A DNA stretch of 64,000 nt from NCBI RefSeq assembly GCF_000226115.1, contig NC_016462.1, positions 496,001 to 560,000 of the forward strand, given 5' to 3'. Source of the stretch: Thermothielavioides terrestris NRRL 8126. Taxonomy: Eukaryota > Ascomycota > Sordariomycetes > Sordariales > Chaetomiaceae. Each line of letters begins with the position of its first letter. Positions within the stretch are counted from its first letter, which is position 1. Below the pieces are notes generated by a model. It saw nothing but the letters and a program-made list of their open reading frames with translations, was not told the DNA's origin and did no database searches. Positions 11,963-25,478 of this stretch are shown here, piece after piece. Made by a program: the position numbers and the translations under genes.

Positions 11963-14900
11963 TTTGCCTTGATGTTTGACGAAGCATGGCGCGACGTAGT
12001 GTGATGATGGGATTAATATTTGGGCGTGGTTAGGTTTCCTTGGTTTGTGTTTCTTTTAGGGATCATTGTCGGCAGAGTCTGGACACCCAATTGTCATGGA
12101 TGCTAATGGCACCGACGGGAACATACACGCGATGGAGACGAGGGGCATCAGGGTTGCCCGATGTCTAGGTTTTCTCCGGGCGAATGTCGGATTGGGCTTT
12201 TTATCTTGCTTATCCTCGACGTCGCTGTGCGAGGTTGTTTATCCCCTTAGATGTACCATCACTGCGCTTGCGCGTCGGTCTCCCTCTGTATGTCATTCAG
12301 TCCGCATCCCTATTTCATACATACCCTCTACATTGCAGCTGCCCTTTGCCCCGCCACTCCGCCCTTTCATCTCCCACGTTCCTGCCCCTAATTTGTCGGC
12401 CTCGGCTATAGTGCAACCCGCCGTCGATGACACAGGGTCACGCCGAGCGGCACCTTCGGAGCACGACCGAGATGGCCTCAGCGAGCAGGACCGCAGCGAA
12501 ATGAGTTCAACGGCGTGTGTGTTCCAGCGCACACACACGCAAGCGGCCGGCGGTCGTCGTAACCATCCAACCCGACCTCCGGGCTGTCCGCCCGGTGTAG
12601 CCCTCCCTGTGTTCTGTGCGAGGCCGTCCTGCGTCCACCATAGTACCAACCTGCCTGGACTGTACGCAGTACTGCGTCGGTAAGGCGCGCGCTGTGCTCC
12701 GTCTGCAGTTTTATTCCTTCCTATCTTGGGCCTTCCTACCTGTCTTGGGCAACGACCTACATACGTTGAGTGACCAACGCTTGCAAGATGACAGCTCACG
12801 ACTCGGCCCAACCCGCAACGCCCCTCGCGTCATCTCTCGCCTCGTCAAACCAGCCATCCCTTCCCCTCGAGCCGACCTACCTACCTACCTACCTACCTAC
12901 CTATCTACCTGGCTAGGTAAGTAGCTTGGCCTGCGGCGGTCCTATGCGCTGACTAGTGTCTGTAACAAAGGCAAATAACTAGGTACCTGGGTAGTTAGTG
13001 CGTGCAACACTGCGTACTCCGTACGCACAGCTTCACCAGACGCAGTGACGACTTGAGTGTGGCTGGCGGGTGCCGTAATGAGATGGTTGATTAAAATACA
13101 CGTAGCACAGCAACCGGCTGTCGCGTCGCGCCAGGGGCTTCGTTATGGGCTTGGGCTGTGCGACGCTTTCAGAGGGTGAGGGGGTAGGCGTTTCATGTAT
13201 GCGCGGATATGCGGTTTCTTTCGTGCGCCACATCCAGACAATATAGTGTAGACAATCCAGACGGCGCCGCTCTGGCGTTTGCGGGACGGGGATGGTCCCA
13301 TGAGAAGGTAAAATCTTGGCTGAGGGTGTCCTCCGTATGTATTCCGCGCGCGTATGTATGTACTGTACTCCGTGCAACGAGGGAGGTTTTGGTGAGACAT
13401 CACCGTGGCAGGTCGGCGGCCGTCGCCGCCATGCCAAGCCACACTGCGTGGTGAGGCATGTCATACCTGAAAAGACGGACGGACGGACGGATTAAGGGAG
13501 GAGGCGACAAGAGTGCGACCGACGCTCATGCAGATAATGTGAACGTTATGGACGATGGCCAGCCCGCCATCTCATTTTTTTTCCCTCTCTCTTTTCGTGG
13601 TGGTGCAATTGCTTGGTCGTCAGGGAGGCCTGCTTCGCGTCGCCATGATTTGCCAAGGGCCAAATTCGATGCGAGATTTAATCCGTACGCTCAGAAGGCG
13701 GCTGAGACATGCAAAGACGCTATCGCGAAAGCGGCTCTGATGTGCGGTGACGTCGATTGTTAGGGCCGGGTCCGAAGATTGGGCCAGGTGGTCGAAAACC
13801 GAAGCATCTTACGTGTGTTGACCTTTCTTCGCAAGCGTACGATCTGGAGAGTAACCATTGGAAAAGAAAGGGATGGATATCAGGTGTAGTACACATGTGA
13901 TCCGCTGGTTCGCTGCGACGATCCGTCGATCTTGGTTCTCTGCCAAGGCCGGCCGTCCAGCTGCTCCGGGGTTGCGGCTGACAGGGCAGATCCCTGACTG
14001 GCTCTGGGAACGTGCATGATTCGGTCCCGTCGGCCAATAGGGAGCTGCCGTCAGCCCGCCCAGCCAAGATCAGATCGGCCTGCACGATGAAGTTGCGTCG
14101 ACATCCCTTTGAGACTGTGAGGAACAGCATGTCGACCTCAGCTGGGATCTCCCCATGTCAGCTGCTGTGAAGGAGAACATGGCTGATGGCCGGCCTACTT
14201 CTTCAGTCGCTCTCCATGGCAACAATGTCACCGCAGCTGGCTGTGGGGTTGCCGGCCATCGGATGAAGACATCAGACGGACCAGCCCAGCCTGGGTCGTC
14301 CAATGTCGCACACGCATCGCATGCCGGAATTCGCTATACCTGAGGCCATCATGCTTCTGATACAGGTGGTCGATGCCGGTACCTTCCGTAGTCCGCCCTA
14401 CTCGACCCTGTCGCTCGGCATCGGCCGGCGGCTGCTTGTCCCAGGCAAGGCATTGATGGTATCGTGGGTGGCATCCATCCGCTCAATTATGGCCGCATAT
14501 CGGGCCGCAATGTGGCAGACTGGTTTCCCAGTCCCGCTATGGTGACCCTCATGCGTTCACTAGTGTACGGCTGGCGCATAAGCTATCTCTTTGTCGAGGT
14601 GGCTGGACTTACACGAGGACTCCGGCTCGCCAAGGGCTGCTTTCTCCACGATACAGAAGCTAACACAGGTCGCCAGCTGCCGAGGGAGCCTCCTGGAAAT
14701 CAAAGATTCGGGACTGCGCACAAAGGCCTCGGGCTGGTGGCCGCGGGGCAGCCGAGATCCATGACATGAGAGGCTGGTTCTCCGTGCGGGAAGGAGCCAC
14801 GAGGTAGGCTCGCCCCGTGGTGCTTGCCTGTTTCTGTAGCATTACGAGTCACAACAGGTTAGGGCAACCAGCGAGCTCATGGCCCGCTCCGCTACCTCCT

Positions 14901-15374
14901 GACCGTGGTAGGTAGTTCTTTCCTCCGGAAGGAGGGATTGTCATCCCTCCCACAACCTCTGTGATGCGCCTTCCCTCCCGATATAAGCCATCAATCTTCC
15001 CCTGCACGCCCTCCCAGTTTCCCTCTTTCGCATCTTCTGGATTCCATCCACTTCTTTCTTGCCGGTAAAACGTCTCACAGAACTCGACACGTTTGACGGG
15101 CACCTGTTCGCAGCAATTGAAATCCACAATCCAGCCACTGCTTTCCTCTCCGCAACCTCATCACCTCACCGGCATACCCTGGATTTCCTGCCGACCTCAC
15201 CAAATCGACTTTTTCCCACCTTCACTCTCTCACATCACCCATTTCCACTCTTCATCCTTGGTTCGATTGCGGCACTCGTCGACGCGACGCACAACATTGG
15301 ATTGCTCGGTCAATTCGTAGGACGACTCGATCAATCTGTACCGCGACTCGACAACACATACCCATCGATTCACA
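11963..15374. other. 3.4-kb intergenic region, no supportable gene
   Basis: Open frames here (for example 12066-12683 plus) have no recognisable domains and no coding-like amino-acid pattern. The region contains an (ACCT)n microsatellite at about 12875-12910 and a perfect TACTCCGTA palindrome-family motif at 13015-13023. The last few hundred bases are likely the promoter and leader of the CFEM gene; a pyrimidine/CA-rich stretch lies at 15150-15260. Confidence 0.5.
12875..12910. repeat. (ACCT)n microsatellite
   Basis: About seven tandem ACCT tetranucleotides, ending in a degenerate ATCTACCT unit. It is noncoding. Confidence 0.85.
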
Positions 15375-16358
15375 ATGAAGCTCAGCATCACCGCAATTTT
15401 CGCCTTTGTCGGCGCCATTACTGTGGCCGCGGAGGAGTTTCCGGCCAACATGCCCCAGTGCGGCGTAAGTAGCGATTGTTCTCTAATCTCCTTCCCATCG
15501 CTTGTCTCATCGGGCGCTTCTCGACCTCGTACTCACAAAGAGCTTGATGACAGAGAGTTTGCGGCAAGAACATGTTGGAGAAGGCCTCCGAGTTCCACTG
15601 CGACTCCAAGGACATCGGCTGCATGTGCAAGGACAAGAACTTCGGATACGGCATCCATGATTGCTCGGTCCAGTCTTGCCCTACCGTTGAAGATGCCAAC
15701 ATTGTCATTAACTGGGGCAACAACCTCTGCTCCAACGCCGGCTCTCCGGCCAACATCCCGTCGGCCACTGCTGTTGTAAGCGCATTTCCAATTATCCGTC
15801 AATATTTTCCGTTGACAACCCTGCTGTAGGGATTTAGCGGTGCCGCGCCTAGTCCGGTGACGACCTCAGAGGTGGTCCTCACCATTACCAGCGGTTCTTC
15901 GACCATCGTGACGACTTCGGTGACCACTGTGCTTGGTCCTGGTGGCGGCTCCAACGCTAGCATTACCCCCACGGCCGTCACTACCAGCACCTGGACTTCG
16001 GTCTTCACCAGCGGCTCGGTTACCACCACGCTTACTGGGGAGACCACCGTCTCGGGCGTTAGCGGCGTGGCGGGTGCCACCTCGGTGACGCAGACTACCG
16101 TGACTTCGCCGATAGTTACGACGGAGACTAGTGGCTCTTCGACTTTCGAGACCACGGTGGGATCTACGACCATCGTGGCCAGCGTCACGGGCGACGTTCT
16201 GAGCAGCGCTCTGTCCAGCACCAGCAGTGGCCAGGTATGCCGTGCACGCGATAAATCTGACCGATACGCTGCTAACTCGTTGATAGGGTGCCCAGATGAC
16301 CGCGGCTCCCGCTCTCGGCGTCCTTGCGGCCGCCGGACTCGCGGCTGCCCTTCTCTGA
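15375..16358 (+). CDS. CFEM-domain GPI-anchored cell-surface protein
   Basis: Exons are 15375-15464, 15554-15775, 15830-16234 and 16287-16358, all phase 0; the product is about 262 aa. Residues 1-19 (MKLSITAIFAFVGAITVAA) are a signal peptide. Residues of roughly 28-95 form a CFEM domain with eight cysteines, including the hallmark D-x-x-C-M-C step (DIGCMCKDKN) and downstream HDC, QSC and NLC. A long Ser/Thr-rich stalk with TT-V repeats follows, ready for O-glycosylation. A hydrophobic C-terminus (ALGVLAAAGLAAALL) ends the protein, as expected for GPI attachment. Known CFEM proteins act in cell-wall structure, haem/iron capture or pathogenesis; which applies here is not visible. The gene stands alone in gene-poor DNA. 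Confidence 0.88.
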
Positions 16359-19300
16359 GTCCGCTATGGCTAGCGTGGCGATCTGTGCCAACTTTTTCTT
16401 TCTCTGATGATTTGTCTTTTGATCGGTGCTTTACGATTGCACGGCCACCGGGCGGAAGGACGCACGATACCGATGTTAATGACTATTGGGACAGTGGTTA
16501 CGGAATGGAACCCCGGTTTTCATGGTCGTTATTCGCCCTGAGATGCCACCATATACCCGCCGTCAGGTTTTTGAAGCGGGCATGGGTTGCTGTATGTACA
16601 TAGGATGTAGATTGGGGCGTTTTCGAGATTACGGAGAGATACCCGCGATGGGTACAAACTGTGATTTGCCATTCTGATTGAGGGACCCAGGGGGTAATAG
16701 TGAACTTTAGGTGTTGCGTGCCAGAATATAATAGCACTCTGCAACATCTCCCCAGGACCGAAACTGAGGTGTGCCGAGCATCACGCAGCACGAGTCGACA
16801 GTACCCTCTGTTCCTCAGTCTGATTGGCACTGATACTTGGCCCGGGGCAGATACGCAGCACCGGGCAACAAGACGGAGCAGATTCCGGGACGAGCTTGGG
16901 GCAGACCAAATAACGCCTTCCCACGGAATGCATACGCATCTCGACTTTGGAATATCTGTATGTCGAGAGGTTGTGGGTGTGTCAAGGCGGAATGCGGAAG
17001 GCCGCGTAAGTGGAAAGGATGATGCTGTTATTCTTCTTGCTGATGTTGCAGCGCTGCTCGGTGGGAAGGAAGGAAAGTTTAGCTTGTGATTAGTGGGAAG
17101 TACTGAATATCAGTCGTTGGCGGCGGTGCGAGTTGCTTTCTTCACATTCCATGTCATATTTCGTTTGGTTTTGATGTTCACTACCGCTTGTACGCTGCCC
17201 TTTTCCCATGTCGCTCCGTTTCAATACTACTGAGTTCTTTGAGGTTTCAGCAGTGTTCTTTTTCGGCCTCCTGCGGCCGGGTGGTAGAGAGATCTCTGGT
17301 GCTGTTGGCTAAAGCTGCGTCGGTTAGTTGTACTGGTTGATATGTACGAGAGACGAGAGGAGGATTTTTCCCCTGTGTACCTGTCATGGCTTGCAAGGTG
17401 ACTGCTTGTCGTCTCTGTCTCCCAGGGTAGAATACCAGCTTGGAGTGTTCGAGTGAGGCGTGGGAGTAAGCCTTGATCCTTGGGGTTGTTTTCTCAAGGT
17501 TCGGCAAGGGTGGTGAAGACCTAGTCACCTTGTTGCCGTTAGTTTTGGTGGTGACGCTGAATCATGGTTTCTTTCCAAGTCCAGGCAATGTATCGGGTGT
17601 CTTGAAAAGGGGAAAGTATCAGCGGTCGTTTATCCACTCCACGGCACGGTTGGTCTGAGTCGTGGGTTCTCACCCTTCCTCATGTGGTTGTTGGCTGCAA
17701 GTGCCCTGGAGCCCTGATATGCCGGTCGACTTTTCGGCGACGAAAAACGATGTTGGGGAAGGGGGACGACATCGGTTCATTTTCCTCGAGTTCAAGTTGC
17801 GAGCATGATCCGGGAACTGACGTGTCAAGCAAGGGGCTACAGAATTGTTCATGCTACGCTTGATGCCATGCGGTGGCCGTGAGTTGGTCAACCGTCAGCC
17901 AGGGGTTTCCGATACGGACACCTTCGTTTGAGACGGAACTCGCGTAGCTTGATATGTTTCTACCAAGTTCTACGTCCAACAGGATCTCGTGGGTTTGGAT
18001 GGTTCATCGTCTGCTTTCGGTTCTCTCTGGCTCACCTCCGTCTCCTGCCGCCGCCCCTCTCTTTCTCCAGCACCCAGAATACGTTGACTAATTTAATAAT
18101 ACTGGAAAGACGACAGCTTGAAAGATGCTCAAGCGACTCCCCGTGTCTGGGAGACAATAGACAACTTTGCCCTGCGAGTCCGTCATCCCAAGCGCGGGTG
18201 TACTTGGAGATATAGGGGCGCAATACTGAGCGGCGGATAAAAAGGGGCTTGCCAAGATTGTTTACTTTGACAAACCGCTGGTAATGCTAAGTTGCCACCC
18301 TACACAATACACTAATGGACCCAGGGAAGTTCCAGTAACCGGAGACAGGCCGGAAGATCTATTCCTCGACAGGCTGCCTGGCGGTCGCTCCTTTGGTTCA
18401 AGGAAAGAGTTCAACCACTTATGCTGAGCCTGCTCTGCAATCCTTCTGTCAAGCGGTCCTTGTAGTTTTGTCAGTGAACTCCGCGCCTCTGGGTGAAACG
18501 CACTAATCCCTGTGCCCGATTCAAGCTGGATTATGGGACACAGACCGATGAACGAGGGGGAAGCCGTATGGGGTCGCGGCTGCAGGAGCGGGAATAACGT
18601 GGGCTAGGGAAAAGGGGTACGCTGCGACGAACAGAGACGTGCGGGGAGGCGGGCTTCTGCCGGCCTGTCCCCTGTCGAGACATTGAAGATGCGTGCAAGA
18701 GGTAACCGGTACAACGAGACCGATGCATCAGGTAGACAGGAGGTACAGGCTCTGATGCCCGATCGCGGAGCGTGTGTCTTGAGAAAATACTGCGCATCCC
18801 ACGCGCGTCAGCCTCGGCATCGAACGGCGCGCGGCTCTCCCGGACGGCATTTGGTGACCCGGGATCAGCGGCAAGTCGGCCGAGGAGGGTACCATTACGG
18901 CACTGCCTGCACGGGATGATCTGCGCCGTGCAGGCCGGAGGGCGGCTGGGTGGCAGGATCGTGGCGGCGGACAGGGAAGGGCCAAGGACAGCTGCCGAAT
19001 ATCCCGGATACACAGCTCGGGATCCCCGCGCTGCGTCCGGCAAAGCCGTCAACGGCGGCAGAGCGGTACACCAACTCGGAAAACACGAAGCCGGAACGCC
19101 TGCTCCTACAACAAAGATCAGGAAAGGCAGCCCTCCTTTTCGTCATCTAATGGAGTCAGGAGGTCACCGTCCTTCAAGCCCTTTCGAGTTGAGCGCCATC
19201 CTCATCTTGCTGTCCTCCTCAGCAGGGAGCCGCCACACCACAGCCCATTCAGGAAGGCACACCCAAGAAGCCGATCCAGAGCAAGCTATTGGCAGCCGGC

Positions 19301-22300
19301 GTCTCCTGGCCTTCCTTGAGCCGCAGCACACCAAGTCCCCTTAGCATGTCTCACAACCCCTTCGACCTCAGAATAGCAACAGTCATTGGCTGTGGCACTA
19401 TCGAGGAAAACAGGAAAAGATATTGAGACAAAACGAGGCTCAATATTGACACCCTGCTTGTCTCACCGGAAACTTGCAAGCATGTGCCACATGCCCCGTC
19501 AAGACGAGAGAGAGAGACAACGAAGACACGGCATACGGAGGGCCTGTTAGTTTTCGATACCAAGGTAGGGTAAAATAACTTAACAAAGCGACGGCATCAC
19601 ATGTTGTGAAGATAGAAAGTGCTCCGGCCTGCTTCTGATGGCAGTTCGATGATCCGCCCTCGCAGTCGTCAGTCTTGACGACTTCACTTCAAGTTCGTTG
19701 TCCAACGGGGATCGGCATCAGGCATGGCTGATTAGCGTCAGGAGCGAAGTGGCGGCACTCCACCTTCTCCACCAAGCCCCGCTCCTGCATCTGCCCATGT
19801 CCCCGCCTCACCCCAGTTTCGCATCACGCTAAGCCCAATCCCGCGGTCCTCACGTATGCCAAGCCGAAGAGCGGGGCTCTGCGTTGCATTCAAGTTGCTG
19901 GGATAGGCTCACTGCGCTAACTGCACGACGCTACACAGTGTGCCAGGTAATGTGAAGCCGAAAGAAATGGCTTCACTGCATCCGCAGCGAATGTTTGCCA
20001 AGATTGCCTTGGAGGTCATTTTCGGCGCCTATCTCGAAGCGAGGCATGCTCGGTTATGCCATGCTGCGCTGTCCACTGCAACACACTGAGGTACATGCCT
20101 TATCCTGTGCACCTTCCTGCGTCAGTGGGCGGGAAGCAAGGGGGGTGGAAAAAAAGCGCTCATTCCATTCATATGCGTGCAGGAGATAACGGGTATGCGG
20201 CTTGCGAGCTGCAGCATCACTGGCTGGCGAACACAATGGCGCGCTCGACACGGCAAACGTCCGAACACGGCTGAGGCCGAATACCCGAGTCGTGTAACAT
20301 CCTGGGGCGTGGCAGCTGTGTGAAGGTACCTGAGTTAGCTCCAAGCATCAAAGGACGAGAAGACAATGGAAGGGCCTTCCGCTTGACACACACAAAGGGA
20401 GAACAGGCCATGGCGATCGATGGCCCAGCGCCGGAGCGTGGAACCCGGGGTGGTTCTTCAAAGAACCACGCCGTCGGGGTCATGTCTCTTTCACGGTGGC
20501 GTCGCTCAGCCAATGAAGGACACATCCCATGGCTTTGGGACTCGGCGGAACGCCGGAGATGTTCCCAGCGCCTCCTTCCTCGGACTTGTCTGTTTGGAAG
20601 TACACAGTACGCATTCGCCTCGTGGAGGAGCAAAGAGGGCAGTGCGCATGTGCCAAGCGACCGGATATCCAATAGTTGGGGTAGGTATTGTCGTGCATGG
20701 CAGCACCGCGAGACTCGAGCAGATTCACGTTTCCCCATGGACCACCACCTCCCACCATGCCATGTTTGGTGTCGATCTGGCATGAGCAGGCAAGATGCAG
20801 CCAACCCACTGGACCTGCTGCTGTGCTGTTGGGGGCCGTGGTTCCATGGCTGTGGTCAGGACTAACTAGCGAGACTAACTACCTACCTAGGTAAACTCCC
20901 TAACAAGCGCGCTCCCGCTGAGGCGAACCAGCGCCTGGAGATCAGCTTGTTGGGCGGCTGGGGAAGATCGTGTGATTCCCAGCTCCTTGGGGCTGGCAGG
21001 GCAAACCTTGCAAGCGCTTCGAGATCGTTTCTTGCTTGGGTCGATAAGGCTGGTTGGGACAATCGAGTTGTTGTAGGAAGGCCAGATGCAGTGTTCGTCA
21101 GGACTAGGAGTAACGCCAACATTGCCTACGCAGAGTCGATGATCGGCTCGAATGTCCGACCCATGGGCGTTCAACGTGGCAAAGAAGGCGACCGCTCTCT
21201 ACCCAGTCAACGCCCGCATTTCATTCCCGGCGACAGCATGCTGGGGCAGGAGTCAGATCAAGTGGTCTCCGGCAAACGGAGCAAACTGTTGGCTCTGGTG
21301 TGAAGCTTGCTGATCCCCGGACCACAGACCCAGGTCTTCACAACAGCGAACAGCGCAGCGTGGAATGAGTCCAGGGGTCTTGGCTGGCTGAACCTTGATC
21401 AATATCACGGTCTCACGCACATGGGATTCTCCATATGCACGACCGTGGCACAGGCTGCATTTGTGCGACCCCGGAGCCAGAGTCCTCCACAATGGCGAGT
21501 CATGACGTGCATGGCCACGAACGGGACGATGATTAGACTATACCACAGTAGTACTCTGAACTGCGCATATTGAATATCCCTCGGGGGAATGCCGCTGCAG
21601 GACGGCGGGAAGGGAACCTTGAAAGCCAGGAGTCGAAGTGGGGTCGCATCGCAGTGCATTGGAGGTTGAGGAAATCAGGGTTCAGACAGTGCGAGGCCGC
21701 GATGGGGTGCGTATCTCAAATCAATAGTTACATTTCCTGGCACAGCCAAGAAAGAAGCCAGGCCACCTGTTTTGTGCTTCGTCGGCCACTGAAGGCAAAA
21801 CGCGGCTCAAGATAACGTTCCTGTGAGAGTCTGTTTGGAGAAGTTGCGGAACAGAAGAGGGCAGGAACGCGAGGAGGAAGAATGGCTGGAAGCTGGCTTG
21901 AGGCTGGCTGGAGCGCCCGGAGGTGACCCTAACGGCGGCGGAACTCGTCGTCCCGGTTCACACCACGCCGGCGACCTGTCACTTCTCCCATGTGCGAGAC
22001 CAGCAGTGCGATGCGTGGATGTGTGAGACGAGCAGGCAAGCTGTTGCCCATGATTGGTCCAGATGGGCTAGGGTCTTGCGAAAGCCATGCCCCGTTTTGG
22101 ATGTTGGAGGGGTAGGGTACCTGATGTATGGAGTGGTCAAGTGCAGCAGCGCGCAGACAGTGTGTCCGCAAAGTGAGCCTATTGAGGTGGCATCCCAAGG
22201 AAACCGCGATAGCTGCGATAGCGCCACATCTCGCCGTTCATTCCGCAGCGACGGACTGCCTATTGTGGTATACGTAGAGTGTCAATCTACGCCGCTTGGA

Positions 22301-25300
22301 GATTGACGACGGAGAGTTTGAACGGGACCAGCCACTGGTGTGTGAGGTACTGGGCTTCACTACACTGCGGAGGCCGATGCAAGTTTGTGTTTTGGCGATC
22401 TGCGAGAGTGTATCGAATACTTACCTTACACAGTACACAGTAGCCTCGTGCACGGAATACTTCCGCACTGTACGCTACACTCCACGGTACACGACGGGAC
22501 AATGAGCCCTGATGAGCCCTGGGCCCGGTGCTGTCGTGTAGTGTAAGGTACCTTTTTCCAATCAAGACTCGAGGACCTTTCAAAACCTCGTCTATTCCGT
22601 CCTATTATCTCCTTCGGGTTCTGACGGCATGCAATGATCTCGTGCCTCTGCTCATCGAATCGCCCGCTGCGGAATACAAGGTCCTGATTGGGGATCTTGG
22701 ATGTGAGAGTCGCTCATGCGACGGATTGCACTACCGAATGCAAGGCATCGTGATCCCTTCTATACCATTCTCACGAAAAGCAGGCAAGTCTTCACAGAGC
22801 AGAATTTCCTTGGGTCGAACGTGCACTTACGCAGCATGACGTTCCTGCGTGGTAGTCCATGTGCCTGGCGAGTGGGTGCCTTGGGCAGCGACGGAACTGT
22901 TCGGCTGAGCCACTCATGCCTTGCAGCAGTCGGTGGTTCAGCCAATGATGGTCGGAAAAAGCCGAACGGTCTGGACTGGCTCCCAATTCCAACGCTAACT
23001 CACATGTTCCCAATCTTTCCATTCCCAACTCGGTCATCCGAGTCTGACCTCACCTCTCAGCTCTCAGCTCGGTACCACAGATAGAGGCAAGCGCTTTTTG
23101 CCTCCACAGTCCACAGTATTCTGCACGCAGTCGTGTCTGTCCAACGCAAGCGTCGCGGATGACGTCGGTAAAAAAAGTGCAAGGAACAATGCGAAAGCAC
23201 AGTCGTCCAGTCGATGGACAACCATTGGGTGGTTTGAAAAGTTGTCTGGGGTTGCAGTTATCGCACAGGCCGCCAATAACATTAATTATCAACCGCACCA
23301 TTTCGGTAGGCGGCCGAAGGGCCCTTCTTGGACAGGCCAGATATTCGAATGGAACGCCAGGGCTGAGAGCGGACAGCCCCCTTTCGGTAAGCCGAGGGAT
23401 GCACATGCTGCGCAGTACACTGCACTCTCACAGGACGCCCAACTTGGGTCTGCCGGACGAAGAACAGGCATCGGCCCCATCCGGATAACTACGCTACAAA
23501 TCATTGTGTATGTAGTGTAGTACTGAGGCCGGAGCGCTAGCCCTGGCCGAGTTTCAATCAAACATGGGCAGACAAACGATGCCTAACCAGATCTCCGGCC
23601 TTTCGAGCAGTCCCACTTGGGACGCAAACCTACCTCGGTACCCAACAGCGTATCGACCTATCGACGTCCTGCAACGGTGCAGCAGCTGCATCTCTGCGCT
23701 GTACTCTGTACCTAAACAAGTACATCCAGAGCAGTGGCGAGCGGATATTGGGTTCCTCTAAGCTTCGAATCGTTTCCGTCCTTCCGGCCGATCATCCCAG
23801 CGGTTCCAGCTTCCGGCACAACATCGGCGAAGATTCGGAGCATCAGAGATTCTTGAGCAGCAACCTAGCGCGGCAGCTTCCCGCGCCGAGAACTTGCGCC
23901 GTGTCAAGTCCGTCCGCTGACACGGCCATTCCTCTCCAGAGGCTGCAATACTGGCTGAGCGGTGGCTAACCTGCGGTCAGCACAACTTATCCGTGCCAGG
24001 TACTCCCTTCAGAGCAGCCACTATAGTGTATGGCGGTATCGGACGATGTTCGAAGTGCTGTTTGGCTCGAATGAGCCAAAGTCTCTACTGTCACGGAGAA
24101 CAGTATTCCATGCATACATCGATCTTTCCCCCGAATAGCAGCTGGTGTAGTTCCAGGTCCGCCTGCCTGAAGTCGAAACCCCTGACATGGAATTCCACAC
24201 GCCGAGCCGGAATGAACCTCTGTACTAGTGCTCCCGTCAATTATCCACCCGTACCAGATGTCGGACTGGATCCAGAGCGGACAGAGCCGTCGGGCGCTGG
24301 AAGCGTTCCGTTGAAGTTGTTTCCCGCGAGCAGGTCTTCCTTCCCGGAACGCCCAAACAGGGGAATTGCAACTGCAGGAGGGGTTTGCCAGGCCGCCCCG
24401 CCAATCCTCGCCTGGGCTAGTTTCGCTCCACTAAGCTCGGCCCCTCCTTTTCTGCTTGAAATCTTGGCGATTTTGATGCTACGTCAGACTCCTGACCAAT
24501 GGCTTCACGCTGTTACACAAGGGAACGCAGAGGAGGGAGGCAGGCAGGTATTGCATGACACACCGTGCGTATACGGAGTAACTCCCAGGTACCCTAGCAA
24601 AGTTGTATCGACACTGATTGCAGCCCACCTCGCCACTGCTCTCGTGATTTCTCTGTGGTTCCTGTTCTTGCTGTGACAGACGGTTGATGCACTTAGTAAG
24701 GCACCTTGCCTCGCACAGTTCTTTCACGTCAGCTAAGGTCAGGCACTTAAACTGTTCTATCATTGCTACATCATGAGGGTCTCACGCAAAAATTCTTGTG
24801 TGTGCATGTGGCGCACTTCCTGTGCGTGCGACGTCCGTGTTGTGCCGCTGCGGGCCGTGTCTCGTTGTATGTACACAGTACTTCTTACACCACACTCGAC
24901 GCCGCCAGAGAGGACACTCCGACGCATGCAGGCCGCAGCCCACCAATCTGACTAAGTTCAACTAACCAATTGACGTTAGCGTGGGCCAAAATCTGTGTGC
25001 ATCGGCCTTGGCTCTCCGCACGCACATGGAACGACAAGCGGCATGCCGCACCGGCCAGCTTCTTTTTCCTCGACACACCACCACACCAAGGAACCTGGAC
25101 CTACCTCGAGCATTCCCCCAAACAACCTGACAGCTTCGACGACCATTTCAATCCGAACCTTTTCATCTTCTTTCGGTCTTGTTTCCTTTGTGTGCAATCT
25201 GCCCTCAGAGGAAAGCCATGGCTCTTTGAAAGAATTCGCTCCAAGCAACCTCCGCTGCCATCGACTCCGTCCAGATTCCCGGCAGTGCGACGATCCACTG

Positions 25301-25365
25301 ACTGCAAAACGACAAGCTCACCAGCATGAAGTCCTTCGCCTCCTGTGCTCAATCGGATTCCCACC
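16359..25365. other. 9-kb gene-poor interval
   Basis: No open frame here shows a recognisable domain or conserved motif on either strand. The longest (18772-19344 and 20320-20865 plus; 20217-20804 minus) have an arbitrary amino-acid makeup. Base composition is ordinary, without the stop-rich AT signature of the retroelement block, so it is not an obvious RIP relic. It holds recurring CAGTAC/GTACACAGTAC strings and one perfect TACGGAGTA (24572-24580). The final roughly 400 bases are likely the promoter and leader of the kinase gene. Noncoding RNA or lineage-specific small genes cannot be excluded. Confidence 0.45.
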
Positions 25366-25478
25366 ATGGAGTCTCATCAGCCCCGACAACCCTTCCAGCG
25401 GCTGCCACATCCTCATCTTCACCACATCTTGCCGCCTCCGCCACCGGCACATGCCCCGCCGCACCGCACCTCCAATAG
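25326..25478 (+). CDS. Upstream ORF overlapping the kinase start codon
   Basis: An ATG at 25326 opens a 50-codon frame ending in TAG at 25476-25478. It is in a different frame from the kinase ATG at 25366 and overlaps it. If the transcript starts upstream, scanning ribosomes would meet this ATG first, so it could lower kinase translation. Its peptide has no recognisable feature. The geometry is seen directly; regulation is inferred. Confidence 0.35.
   Translation: MKSFASCAQSDSHHGVSSAPTTLPAAATSSSSPHLAASATGTCPAAPHLQ

Noticed and set aside
12066..12683. 205-codon plus-strand frame downstream of RNR1
   Set aside because: Composition is arbitrary, no motif is present, and it is likely RNR1 3' region and spacer.
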